A DNA stretch of 19,895 nt, from contig JAPSFM010000099.1 in assembly GCA_035063885.1 (NCBI GenBank), positions 1 through 19,895 on the forward strand, written 5' to 3'. The notes below the pieces were generated by a model. That model saw only the letters and a list, made by a program, of their open reading frames with translations. It was not told the origin of the DNA and ran no database searches. The translations under genes were made by a program, and so were the position numbers. The stretch's first letter is position 1; every line of letters begins with the position of its first letter. Shown here piece after piece: positions 1-8,026 of this stretch. Source of the stretch: CAADGY01 sp900696665 (lineage in GTDB: Bacteria; Acidobacteriota; Terriglobia; Bryobacterales; Bryobacteraceae).

Positions 1-2
1 CT

Positions 3-776
3 GGCGGCGTTGTCTTCAATCTCGCGAACATGCTCCTGGTGGCGGCCATCAGCATCGCGGGTCTGTCGGTTGCGTTTCCCGTAGGCATCGGGTTGGCGCT
101 TGTCATCGGCGTTGTCTGGAATTACTCGATCAATCCGCAAGGCAACCCCACCTTGATCTTCGCCGGTGCGGGTTTGGTGACCGTAGCCATTATCGTGGAC
201 GCACTGGCGTACCGCGCGCACGCGGCCGCGCGGCAGAAAGGCGTCTCTTCCGCTTCCAGAAGCGGAGCCAGCCGTTTCTGGAAAGGAATTCTGCTCAGCA
301 TTGTAAGCGGCATTCTGATGGGCTCGTTTTACCCGCTTGTTGAAATGGGCAAGGCGGGCGACTATGGACTGGGACCTTACGCCATCGCCTTCGTGTTTGC
401 CATCGGCGTTTTTGGCTCCACGTTCGTCTTCAATTTGTACTTCATGAACCTGCCCGTGGAGGGTGAGCCGTTATCATTCGGCGACTATTTCCAGGGAAAT
501 GCCCGGCAGCATCTCCTCGGAATATTCGGGGGTCTGATCTGGTGCGCCGGAGCGATATCAAATTTCGTTGCTGCCAGCGCCCCGCCGGAAGTGAATGTGG
601 GACCGGCTATGAGTTACGCCATGGGACAGGGAGCCACCATGATCAGCGCGCTTTGGGGCCTGCTGGTCTGGAAAGAGTTTGCCGGCGCCGTTCTCAACGT
701 TCGCCTCCTGCTTGCGCTCATGCTGATACTCTTTGTCATCGGACTTGGCATGGTGTCCGTGGCCCCGCTGTATTGA
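3..776 (+). CDS. GRP/RhaT-like sugar transporter, 5'-truncated by window edge
   Basis: This is the C-terminal part of a multi-pass inner-membrane permease of the drug/metabolite transporter superfamily, GRP sugar-transporter type. The open frame runs to the left edge without a stop (first codons read GGVVFNLANM), so the ATG at 30 is an internal methionine and the true start lies outside. About 257 residues are visible, with roughly seven hydrophobic segments. They include the glycine-rich block around LSVAFPVGIGLALVIGV and a charged loop (AYRAHAAARQKG) between helices. The family imports monosaccharides or related polyols, probably by ion symport; the substrate cannot be told from sequence. 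It ends 16 bp from the convergent DUF1080 gene. A second member of the superfamily lies at 6633-7928, but the two are not close copies. Confidence 0.8.
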   Translation, partial: GGVVFNLANMLLVAAISIAGLSVAFPVGIGLALVIGVVWNYSINPQGNPTLIFAGAGLVTVAIIVDALAYRAHAAARQKGVSSASRSGASRFWKGILLSIVSGILMGSFYPLVEMGKAGDYGLGPYAIAFVFAIGVFGSTFVFNLYFMNLPVEGEPLSFGDYFQGNARQHLLGIFGGLIWCAGAISNFVAASAPPEVNVGPAMSYAMGQGATMISALWGLLVWKEFAGAVLNVRLLLALMLILFVIGLGMVSVAPLY

Positions 777-792
777 AACGACGGGACGCCCG

Positions 793-1974
793 TTATCGCT
801 TGGGCAGGCGGACGATCCGCAAATTCCGGAAATCGAGGTTTGTCGTCGGGTCGTGTGCTTGCAGGCTGATGGTGCCTGGTGTCAGTTTCGCTTGTTTTTG
901 ACGCACGTTGTTTCCCTCTGGATTCGGATCCTCCCAATCGCTGACCTGATGGCCATTGACCCACACGGCGAGATGGCGGCCGCTGGCGGCGATCGTCTTC
1001 GTGAAAAATGTATTGTCCTTCGCCACAATCTTGCGCGCAGGCTGGTGGTGGTAGATGCCACCTGTGCCGAAGTCTACCGGCTGTGTGGGGTCGTCATCCT
1101 TGTACTCGTTGCGGATCTGTGATTCGTAGCCGCTCCAGAACACTTTCGGGTCTCCGCGCAGGAAGACGCCGCTGTTTGGGTGGTGGCCCGGGCCGCTGCT
1201 ATTCGCGCGGACATCGAGTTGCAAGATAAAGTCATCGTACGTGGCTTCGGTCTCCAGTTGTCCGGGACCCTTTTCCACATGAAGCAGACCGCCCTTTACC
1301 GACCAGACCGGTGGTTCCTTCGCACGCGGTGTATCTACCTTACTCCAGCCGCGGAGATCTCTTCCGTCGAAAATAGATGACAACCCGAGCGGCCTCAAAA
1401 CGATGTTGCGGAATTCAATTCGTTGTCCTTCTTTGTGCTGCAAGCCGATGAACCCGAATTTCGCCTTCGGGTCCTTGGCGTCCAGCACCCTCCTGCCGTT
1501 GATGCTCACTTGAAAGCTATCCGCCAGCGCCCGGATTTCGTAGGTATGCCATTTGCCGGGTGCAAGCTTCACCCGCTTAGCCGGTGCGTGATTCACCATG
1601 CTGCCGGTCGGGAATTCCGGGTGTTCATCCCAGATTTGAAACTCGTAGCCGGTCTCGTGCGGCGCTCCGTCTCTTGCGGATCGAATGAAGACGCCGCTAT
1701 TGCCGGCTTCACCTTTTCTGAATTCGAGTGTGAGAACGAAATCCGCGAAAGGCGTGGTTGTGCGCAGCCACCCATCCGGCCCTTCCGGTTCTCCAACCAG
1801 CACTCCACCTTCAGCATGCCACTTGCCACCGCCTTCGTTCTGCCAGCCAAAGGTGGTTTGTCCATCGAACAGCATGATCCAGCCTTCCTGTGCCTTCTTT
1901 TCAGGCAATTGTGCGAATGCGGCGGCAGCGAAAAGCGTAAGGATCAGAGCAAATGGTCTCATTTCGAGAACCAT
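793..1974 (-). CDS. Secreted tandem DUF1080 / 3-keto-disaccharide hydrolase protein
   Basis: The 393-residue protein starts with a signal peptide (hydrophobic FALILTLFAAAAFA, probable cleavage before QLPEKK), so it acts in the periplasm or outside. Two copies of the 3-keto-disaccharide hydrolase domain follow. The first covers about residues 30-195 and begins WIMLFDGQTTFGW. The second covers about 200-390 and begins SIFDGRDLRGW. Family members have a concanavalin-like beta-sandwich; some hydrolyse 3-keto-glycosides, while others may only bind sugar. It is the last gene of a minus-strand set, 39 bp after the GH13 gene. Neither Met1 nor Met5 has a clear ribosome binding site; Met5 would give a more compact signal peptide. 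The fold family is secure; the substrate is unknown. Confidence 0.88.
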   Translation of the reverse strand: MVLEMRPFALILTLFAAAAFAQLPEKKAQEGWIMLFDGQTTFGWQNEGGGKWHAEGGVLVGEPEGPDGWLRTTTPFADFVLTLEFRKGEAGNSGVFIRSARDGAPHETGYEFQIWDEHPEFPTGSMVNHAPAKRVKLAPGKWHTYEIRALADSFQVSINGRRVLDAKDPKAKFGFIGLQHKEGQRIEFRNIVLRPLGLSSIFDGRDLRGWSKVDTPRAKEPPVWSVKGGLLHVEKGPGQLETEATYDDFILQLDVRANSSGPGHHPNSGVFLRGDPKVFWSGYESQIRNEYKDDDPTQPVDFGTGGIYHHQPARKIVAKDNTFFTKTIAASGRHLAVWVNGHQVSDWEDPNPEGNNVRQKQAKLTPGTISLQAHDPTTNLDFRNLRIVRLPKR

Positions 1975-2013
1975 GCTAACAAAGTGAGCCGCAGCCGCGG
2001 GCGGTCCCGGCGC

Positions 2014-3993
2014 TCATCTGGTGAACACGACGACACCGTTCGCGGGAATGGTGATGCTCGCTGAAGCCGGCATGCCATGAAGCGGCGGCCCGTCCGCGGC
2101 GACACTGCCTCCATTGCCGGTGGTTCGATGTCCGGCGGAGCTTTCGAAAAAGTCGCTATTGAAGATCTCTCTCCAAAATCCCGCTTGCGGAAATCCGATC
2201 CGGTAATCATACAGGCTGCCTTCGCTGAGCGTGCCCGCCACGATGACGTCTTCACCGGACCAATCCATCCAGCGGTGGAAAGCGATGACACGCGACGCAT
2301 GGTTCACGTGATAGCCGTTCATATTTGGCCCGCGCAGCGCGCGATAGTCGCGGCGCAAGCGGATCAGGGCTCGCGTGAAGGCCAGAAAATCGCGCATCGC
2401 CGGGTCCTGCTCCAGGCCATCCCACCACACGAGCGTGTTCCTGTGGTAAGCGGGATTGTCGCTCCAATTCTTGTCTTCGAGGATCTCCTGGCCCATGAAG
2501 AGCATGGGGATTCCCGGTGCGGTCAACAAAATAGAAGTGGCAAAACGGCTGCGGCTGCGCGCATACCACGAACGGGGATTGTTCCAATCGGCGAGCTTGG
2601 CAAGGCGCGGTTTCCACTCGTCCGGTTCGCGGTCCGCGTACACAATGTCATGGTTCTCCAGGCAATTCACTGCGCGCCACGCCTCATTGAAGCCATATGG
2701 CGGATAGAGGGCGTCCCGCACGGCGTAAAGGTTAACGTCCGCGCTTGCGCCGCCGGCTGCCTGGCCGATGGCCGCGCGCAATCGTTCTCGCAATCCGTCG
2801 GCAAGCGCGGCGTCGAAGCCCATGCCGCCCGGGGGCGCCTGTACTGCGAGTTCCCGCCGGCTGTTCCAGTACTCGGCGATGTGAATCGCTTCCGGCTTCA
2901 CGAAGTGGAGGGTGTTAGTCAGATCCTGGCAGAAGAACCATCCGCCGTGATTGTCGATGACACTGACTTCGTCATAGCGGATGCCATCAGCGTGGTACTC
3001 CTCAAGGAAGAATTTGGCATTCTGAATCAGGAAATCGCGAACACCGTCTTCCCCATAGTTGAAAACCAATCCTCCTGCCCAGCCGCTATTAGTGAAGTAG
3101 AGGCTGTCCCGGTTATCGCCGCGGTTTTGCATGTCGAAAAAATAGAGGCAGTGATCGTCGAAACCGCCGCCCGCGTGATTGTAGACGAGATCGAAGATAA
3201 CGGCGATGCCGTTCATATGCAGTAGATCGACCAAGGCCTTCAATTGGTTGGGTCCCGGTTCGAGCTGAGCCCGGGTGAGCGGCGGCGCTCCATGCTCCGA
3301 CAGGAGCGCATTCACCAACGGCAGATACCGGTTCAACTCCGCGATGTCGTCGACCTGGTATGCCATCTCCGGCGAGAAGAAGTCGACGTTGTTGTATCCG
3401 AGGCTGGTATTGAAAGGAAACTCCTGCACGGGCAGAAGCTGAACCGCTGTAGCACCGAGGTCGCGCAGGTACGGGATGCGCGTGATGACGTCCAGAAAAT
3501 CCGCCACCTGCTCGCGTTTGTCGCGGCCCTGGGCATCGACGCCATAGAATGCGCCCACGTGTAACTGGTAAATAATCAGGTCGTTGAAGGCGGGGGCGTG
3601 GAATGTGGAATCGTGCCAGGGGTACGTTGTGGGGTCTCTCACCAGGCAATCGCATTCCGGAAAGCCCGGTTGTATGCCGAGTTCACGGGCATAGGGATCG
3701 CGTTTGAAGCCGCCGCCGGCATCGCCCACCACGTAAAAACGGTAGGGCGCGCCTTCCTCTATGCCCGGGACGAAGAGTGCCCACGTGCCGTCCTCACGGC
3801 GCGTCAGGCGGTCCGAGGAGCGTGGCACCCAGCCCGGTTCACGCGACGTAGCAGCCTCGGTGCCGGCGACTACGTAGACCTCATGGGCGCGAGGAGCCCA
3901 AACGCGAAATGTGGCCCCTCCTTCGATGAGATTGGCGCCCATCGGCGTTTGGGAATGGATGAAAGGAGTGGCAGTAGCAGCGGTCGTTGGCAT
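2014..3993 (-). CDS. GH13 alpha-amylase family enzyme, branching-enzyme-like, with N-terminal CBM48-type domain
   Basis: The 659-residue enzyme acts on alpha-1,4-glucans. Residues ~15-110 form a CBM48-like beta domain (MGANLIEGGATFRVWAPRA). The GH13 barrel spans ~135-545 with all catalytic blocks: region I VIFDLVYNH (D268, N272, H273), region II GIRYDEV (nucleophile D341), region III HIAEYW (acid/base E374) and region IV ENHD (D449). The C-terminal beta domain ends in GNGGSVAADGPPLHGMPASA, a pattern seen in eukaryote-type 1,4-alpha-glucan branching enzymes. There is no signal peptide, so a cytoplasmic role in glycogen or maltodextrin metabolism is likely. The start has a GAGAGG ribosome site 7 nt upstream. 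It lies 33 bp after the DUF5009 gene and 39 bp before the DUF1080 gene. Region III reads AEYW, not the AED usual for branching enzymes, so a hydrolase or other transferase is possible. Confidence 0.85.
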   Translation of the reverse strand: MPTTAATATPFIHSQTPMGANLIEGGATFRVWAPRAHEVYVVAGTEAATSREPGWVPRSSDRLTRREDGTWALFVPGIEEGAPYRFYVVGDAGGGFKRDPYARELGIQPGFPECDCLVRDPTTYPWHDSTFHAPAFNDLIIYQLHVGAFYGVDAQGRDKREQVADFLDVITRIPYLRDLGATAVQLLPVQEFPFNTSLGYNNVDFFSPEMAYQVDDIAELNRYLPLVNALLSEHGAPPLTRAQLEPGPNQLKALVDLLHMNGIAVIFDLVYNHAGGGFDDHCLYFFDMQNRGDNRDSLYFTNSGWAGGLVFNYGEDGVRDFLIQNAKFFLEEYHADGIRYDEVSVIDNHGGWFFCQDLTNTLHFVKPEAIHIAEYWNSRRELAVQAPPGGMGFDAALADGLRERLRAAIGQAAGGASADVNLYAVRDALYPPYGFNEAWRAVNCLENHDIVYADREPDEWKPRLAKLADWNNPRSWYARSRSRFATSILLTAPGIPMLFMGQEILEDKNWSDNPAYHRNTLVWWDGLEQDPAMRDFLAFTRALIRLRRDYRALRGPNMNGYHVNHASRVIAFHRWMDWSGEDVIVAGTLSEGSLYDYRIGFPQAGFWREIFNSDFFESSAGHRTTGNGGSVAADGPPLHGMPASASITIPANGVVVFTR

Positions 3994-4026
3994 CGTTCGG
4001 CCTCTCTATCGAACCCCGCAAGCGGC

Positions 4027-5148
4027 TTATAGCTTGAAGAAAATCTTGCGCCGGTACAGCCAGTAGCAGAGATACCACATCACCAGCAGCACCGTGCAGG
4101 CTTGCGCCACCGAAGCGAAGTCCCCGAGCCATTCATACTTCAGCGTGAACACTCCTAGCGCCCTGTTGAGCCAGCCGCGAAGGACGATATCGACCGAGTA
4201 GATGAAGATGGAATTCGCTCCGACTACAACGAGTGGCAACGTCCACGCGCGATATTCCTTGACTTCTACTACCCAGTAAAAAGCCAGCAGCATCAAAAGG
4301 ACCCACCCGGTGCTATAGAGCGTGAAAGATGTGGTGCAGATTCGCTTGATAATTGGATTCCACGGATGAATCACCAATCCAAGGAGGAGAGACAGAAAGG
4401 CCGCTATCCCCAAGGTACGCATCTTGACGGCGTGCGAGTTCCGGGTCATGAGTAGTTCTCCGGTCCATACACCGAACAGGGTGGTAGCGGTGCTGGTGAT
4501 GAAGTTGATATTGACCCAATACCCGCCGTTCATGCTGCCGAAGACAAATTTATCGATGACGGCGCCGATATTGGTGGTTTTCGACATGAAAGGTCCTTCG
4601 CTCCCGGGAAATGCCACGAACAATGCCCAGTGGCCGATCAGTATGGCAGCCGCAATTACCGCCTGCCACCGGAAGCGCAGTTGCATGATGAGGTAGCAAA
4701 GGAAATACGTAATCCCGATCTGCGCCAGCACGTTGATGAGTTGAAAGTGAATTTGGCCGCGTGAGATCGACATTAGAATCTGACTCATCAGAACGAGTCT
4801 TATGCTACGGGCGGCGACGTGCCGGAAAATGTCGCGGTTCGTCGCTCCGAGTTCCATGCGGCGGGCAAATGCAAAGGGCATCGCCACGCCCACCATAAAC
4901 ATGAACGCAGGTTGAATGAGGTCCCAGAACGAAATCCATTCCCACGGCATGTGTTCGAACTGGCTGGCAATAGCGGTGAAAGCGGGATTTTTTTCGGCGA
5001 GCGCGGCCAGGCCGAACCCGCCCGACACCAGCATGATCATGATGAAGCCGCGGTATGCATCCAGAGCGAGATAACGCGGCTGAGGTGTCCGTGGCGGTAC
5101 GGCGGCTCCCAGAGGTGCTGCGGCGGAAACCGGTTGAGCAGCTTGCAT
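4027..5148 (-). CDS. DUF5009 / heparan-alpha-glucosaminide N-acetyltransferase-like membrane protein
   Basis: The 373-residue polytopic inner-membrane protein has about ten hydrophobic segments and ends in a basic tail (YRRKIFFKL). The motifs LDAYRGF (residues 29-35) and FEHMPWEWISFWDLIQPAFM (64-83) mark the COG4299/DUF5009 family, relatives of lysosomal HGSNAT, which passes an acetyl group from cytosolic acetyl-CoA across the membrane to a glucosamine. H66 sits in the loop after the first helix, where the family has a conserved histidine; its catalytic role here is inference. In bacteria the acceptor is largely unknown, perhaps a cell-surface or periplasmic sugar. It heads the minus-strand set DUF5009-GH13-DUF1080 and is divergent from the GH109 gene. 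No strong ribosome binding site precedes the ATG. Confidence 0.85.
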   Translation of the reverse strand: MQAAQPVSAAAPLGAAVPPRTPQPRYLALDAYRGFIMIMLVSGGFGLAALAEKNPAFTAIASQFEHMPWEWISFWDLIQPAFMFMVGVAMPFAFARRMELGATNRDIFRHVAARSIRLVLMSQILMSISRGQIHFQLINVLAQIGITYFLCYLIMQLRFRWQAVIAAAILIGHWALFVAFPGSEGPFMSKTTNIGAVIDKFVFGSMNGGYWVNINFITSTATTLFGVWTGELLMTRNSHAVKMRTLGIAAFLSLLLGLVIHPWNPIIKRICTTSFTLYSTGWVLLMLLAFYWVVEVKEYRAWTLPLVVVGANSIFIYSVDIVLRGWLNRALGVFTLKYEWLGDFASVAQACTVLLVMWYLCYWLYRRKIFFKL

Positions 5149-5260
5149 CTTGGTCAGGATTCTAGCACACGGGGTCGCTCACCGTACCGGCTTCCGTTCG
5201 ATCCCCCACGAGCTTTACGAACGCGCCATAATCTAAGTTAACCTTCGCTAGGAACTGCAT
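5149..5260. promoter_or_regulatory. Divergent intergenic region between DUF5009 and GH109 genes
   Basis: This 112-bp gap must carry the promoters for both outward-facing genes. An A/T-richer stretch (CCATAATCTAAGTTAACC, about 5225-5242) is the best candidate for the plus-strand -10 area, but I find no convincing -35 partner. AGGA about 7 nt before the ATG at 5261 is the plus-strand ribosome binding site. I see no clear operator palindrome. Confidence 0.35.
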
Positions 5261-6610
5261 ATGAAAAACGACCTGACAACCTCACGCCGCGAGTTACTGC
5301 GGTTTGCGTCCTTAACCACCCTCGGCGCGGGGCTCTCACAGGGCCAACAGCCGAAACCCCAGGGCGACACCGTTTACGAGATGAAGTTTGAACCGAGAAA
5401 GACCGTACGAATGGGATTCATCGGTTTGGGCGGGCGCGGAACGAGTGTCATGCGGAACTTCGCGGCGGTCGATGGCGTTGAAGTTCTGGCTTTGTGCGAC
5501 ATCGATAAGGAAAAGCTCCCCCGCGCGCAGGCCATCCTCGAAAAATTGGGCCACTTGAAGGTTCCCACCTACTACCATCAGGGCGAACGGGCGTTCGAGG
5601 AACTGGCAAAGCGCGACGACATCGACCTGGTTTGCGTCGGAACCCCATGGAACTGGCATGTTCCTATGGCTGTCTACGCCATGAAACAGGGTAAGCACGT
5701 GGCGGTGGAGGTGCCGGCGGCAACGACTATCGAAGAATGTTGGGAGCTGGTGAACACGTCGGAAAAAACGCGGCGGCATTGTGTCATGCTCGAGAACTGC
5801 TGCTACGGATATAACGAACTTCTCGTGCTGAACATGGTCCGTGCGGGTGTCTTCGGTGAACTCACGCACGGGGCTTGCGCCTACAATCACGACCTGCGCG
5901 GCCTCTTGTTCTCGAACCGCGGCGAAGGACTGTGGCGCCGGACCGATCATATTAGGCGCAATGGCAACCTGTATCCGACGCACGGTCTCGGTCCGGTGGC
6001 CAATTACATGGACATTAATCGCGGCGACAAGTTTGAGTTCATGGTGTCGATGAGTTCTCCGGCTATCTCGCTAGCCTATTTCCGGGATCAGAAGCTGCCG
6101 GCAAATGACCCGCGCCGCAAGGAAACATATCGCTGCGGCGACATGAACATCAGCCTCATCAAGACCACCAAGGGCAGGCTCATTACCTTGGAACACGACG
6201 TCACGTCTCCACAGCCCTACGACAGGATTAACCTGATTTCCGGGGTCAAGGGTATTTTCCGCGATTTCCCCCCGCGCATTTATCTGGATAGCATGGGCAA
6301 GGACGAATGGGGATCCATTGACTCTTTCAAAGCGCAATATGAACACCCCTATTGGAAGGAGCTTGGTGAGACGGCCCGGAAGCTCGGCGGACACGGCGGG
6401 ATGGATTTCATCGAGTGCTATCGCCTCATACAGTGCATGAAGGAGGGCATTGTGCCGGATATGGATGTCTACGATGCCGCGGCCTGGAGCGCGCCGGGGC
6501 CGTTGAGCGATCTGTCCGTCGCGAAGAACAGCGCACCGGTCCCGTTCCCCGATTTCACCCGGGGCCGCTGGAAAAACACCAGCAGAGCTTTCGGCAAACA
6601 GACGGGCTGA
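5261..6610 (+). CDS. GH109 family glycosidase (alpha-N-acetylgalactosaminidase type, Gfo/Idh/MocA fold), Tat-exported
   Basis: The 449-residue protein begins with a twin-arginine signal (SRRELLRF at 8-15, then a hydrophobic stretch), so it should be exported folded with its cofactor. Residues ~48-175 form a Rossmann domain with the dinucleotide motif GFIGLGGRG (52-60) and LALCDID. The C-terminal domain carries the GH109 blocks ENCCYG (178-183), NLYPTHGLGP (236-245) and GGHGGMDF. Family enzymes use bound NAD+ in an oxidation-elimination mechanism to release terminal alpha-N-acetylgalactosamine; other alpha-linked substrates are possible. Length is normal for the family. An AGGA site about 7 nt upstream supports the ATG. 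It is monocistronic, divergent from the DUF5009 gene and convergent with the transporter at 6633. The GH109 relation is strong; the substrate is inferred. Confidence 0.88.
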   Translation: MKNDLTTSRRELLRFASLTTLGAGLSQGQQPKPQGDTVYEMKFEPRKTVRMGFIGLGGRGTSVMRNFAAVDGVEVLALCDIDKEKLPRAQAILEKLGHLKVPTYYHQGERAFEELAKRDDIDLVCVGTPWNWHVPMAVYAMKQGKHVAVEVPAATTIEECWELVNTSEKTRRHCVMLENCCYGYNELLVLNMVRAGVFGELTHGACAYNHDLRGLLFSNRGEGLWRRTDHIRRNGNLYPTHGLGPVANYMDINRGDKFEFMVSMSSPAISLAYFRDQKLPANDPRRKETYRCGDMNISLIKTTKGRLITLEHDVTSPQPYDRINLISGVKGIFRDFPPRIYLDSMGKDEWGSIDSFKAQYEHPYWKELGETARKLGGHGGMDFIECYRLIQCMKEGIVPDMDVYDAAAWSAPGPLSDLSVAKNSAPVPFPDFTRGRWKNTSRAFGKQTG

Positions 6611-6632
6611 ATTTCTGTCCCCAAGATCGTAC

Positions 6633-7928
6633 TCAGGAAAAGCGGGTTCTCTTCCAGAGCAACAGCCCGCATGCGACCAGGAAGACGAGAGAGGCTGCCA
6701 CCAGCACCGTCATCCATGGGATGTTGACATCCATGGGTTGACGCTCCGCGCCGGCAGCGAGCCAGACGAACAACGCCACCGCTCCCGATACAATCACTAA
6801 CTCCCACCAGCGGCGCAGCCGGCGCTCCGCGGCCAGCGGATCTTCGCCCTGCATGGTCGAAGCGACGCGATCGCGGTCAAGGCCGTAACGGTCGCACTCC
6901 CGTGCCATCGCGTCCCGCCAGGACCGCTGTTCCGACTCCGGCGCCTCGGCTGTGCTGATGGCCGCCGCGCCCGCGATCATGACTAGGGATCCGGCCACAA
7001 TCAGCAGTTGCGCGGCGAAGCCGTGGGCCGCGAACTCACCAAATACGAGCGCGCCCCAGGCGAGACCCCAAAGTTGGTTTGTGTTGGACAGCGGAATTCC
7101 GCGCCCAATACCAATGTACTTCGCGGCGTACTGCTGAAACAGATCGCCCAGAACCCAGCAGAAACCGCCGAGAAACAGCCAGAACAGCGCGGACCGCGCG
7201 TGGCCGAGAGCAACAATGACGTTCTGAACTCCACCATCGAATGCGACTGCAAGGATGAAGACCGTCCCCAATTCGCCGAACGTGAACACGGTCACGAACG
7301 ACAGCGGATTCATACCGCTGATGTACGCCTTCCGGTAGGGAATGTACATGGTTCCCCACAAAATACCCGCGCCAATCGCCGCCGCGACTCCCAGGGTGGC
7401 GGCGCCTGAGGGACCGGAGGAGGATTGGTGCGATGTGGCATACGCCAGCAAACACGCACCGGTCACGATCGCTGCCGCTCCGCCCATCACCTTCGCGCGC
7501 TGTCTCGCGCCCGCGCCCCGCAACTCGTTAAATAGCAACCAGCCCCAGAACAGGCCTACCAGGCTGTTGGTATTCCATAGCGGAAACGCGATGGAAAGCC
7601 CGACATTGCGAATGGCGAAAATAGTGAGCGTGTTCGCAACGGCCCACAGCATCCCAGCGAGCACTGCCCAAACAATGAGGTGCGGTTTTTCGCGAAGGTC
7701 CGCCCAGATGTAAGTTGTTCCTTTCAGTGCGACGGGAACCGTCCAGCGTGCGACGAAGACGCCGGCCACCATTCCCAGCGAGATCAGGAACGGTGAGTAG
7801 CCCACGGTCACCAGTTTCGTCGGTGCTTCAGCCATTCCAAGCCACGCGCCGGCCGCCAGTCCGGAGGCGACGCCGAGCGTATGCAAGGAATGAGTGGATT
7901 GCTTTGCGGCTCTTGCCGGTAAGGTCAT
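6633..7928 (-). CDS. GRP/RhaT-like (DMT superfamily) sugar or inositol transporter with C-terminal two-helix extension
   Basis: This is a 431-residue inner-membrane permease. Two halves are related by an internal duplication: IAFPLWNTNSLVGLFWGWLL (113-132) corresponds to IPLSNTNQLWGLAWGALVFG (278-297), the hallmark of RhaT/GRP carriers with ten helices. Beyond about residue 323 there is a charged, cytoplasm-like linker (around ARECDRYGLDRDR) and two further hydrophobic segments (376-392 and 403-425), giving about twelve helices. It is the last gene of the inositol operon, so myo-inositol or an inositol derivative is the likely cargo (inference from position). Its ATG overlaps the TGA of the 33-residue ORF (ATGA), and no independent ribosome binding site is visible, so translation is probably coupled. 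Confidence 0.87.
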   Translation of the reverse strand: MTLPARAAKQSTHSLHTLGVASGLAAGAWLGMAEAPTKLVTVGYSPFLISLGMVAGVFVARWTVPVALKGTTYIWADLREKPHLIVWAVLAGMLWAVANTLTIFAIRNVGLSIAFPLWNTNSLVGLFWGWLLFNELRGAGARQRAKVMGGAAAIVTGACLLAYATSHQSSSGPSGAATLGVAAAIGAGILWGTMYIPYRKAYISGMNPLSFVTVFTFGELGTVFILAVAFDGGVQNVIVALGHARSALFWLFLGGFCWVLGDLFQQYAAKYIGIGRGIPLSNTNQLWGLAWGALVFGEFAAHGFAAQLLIVAGSLVMIAGAAAISTAEAPESEQRSWRDAMARECDRYGLDRDRVASTMQGEDPLAAERRLRRWWELVIVSGAVALFVWLAAGAERQPMDVNIPWMTVLVAASLVFLVACGLLLWKRTRFS

Positions 7929-8026
7929 GAGAGCACCACGAGGAGAACAATTCCGAATATGAGAACGATGACCGGCAGCCAGAACTGGATATCCGTGATC
8001 GTGGCTTTAAGGAGTGATGGTTTCAA
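7925..8026 (-). CDS. Putative 33-residue single-helix membrane protein between iolG and the transporter
   Basis: This short frame fills the gap between iolG and the transporter. It starts at TTG (8024-8026) with a strong GGAGGAGG ribosome site at 8033-8040, 6 nt upstream, and overlaps the iolG 3' end by 20 nt. Its TGA overlaps the transporter ATG. After a short polar N-terminus (KPSLLKATITDIQ) the rest is one hydrophobic helix, FWLPVIVLIFGIVLLVVLS, running to the C-terminus. There is no recognised family. Size, topology and coupling resemble small accessory subunits of transporters or membrane complexes, so it may help fold, stabilise or regulate the permease encoded next. Start and existence are inferred from the ribosome site and the overlaps. 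Confidence 0.6.
   Translation of the reverse strand: MKPSLLKATITDIQFWLPVIVLIFGIVLLVVLS

Noticed and set aside
781..793. Short perfect hairpin ACGGG-ACG-CCCGT between the convergent transporter and DUF1080 genes
   Set aside because: The stem is only 5 bp and no T-tract follows on either strand, so I do not call a terminator.
2077..3225. Long plus-strand frame (382 codons) opposite the GH13 gene
   Set aside because: It is antisense to a gene with all GH13 catalytic motifs and its translation resembles no family; it is a shadow of codon bias.
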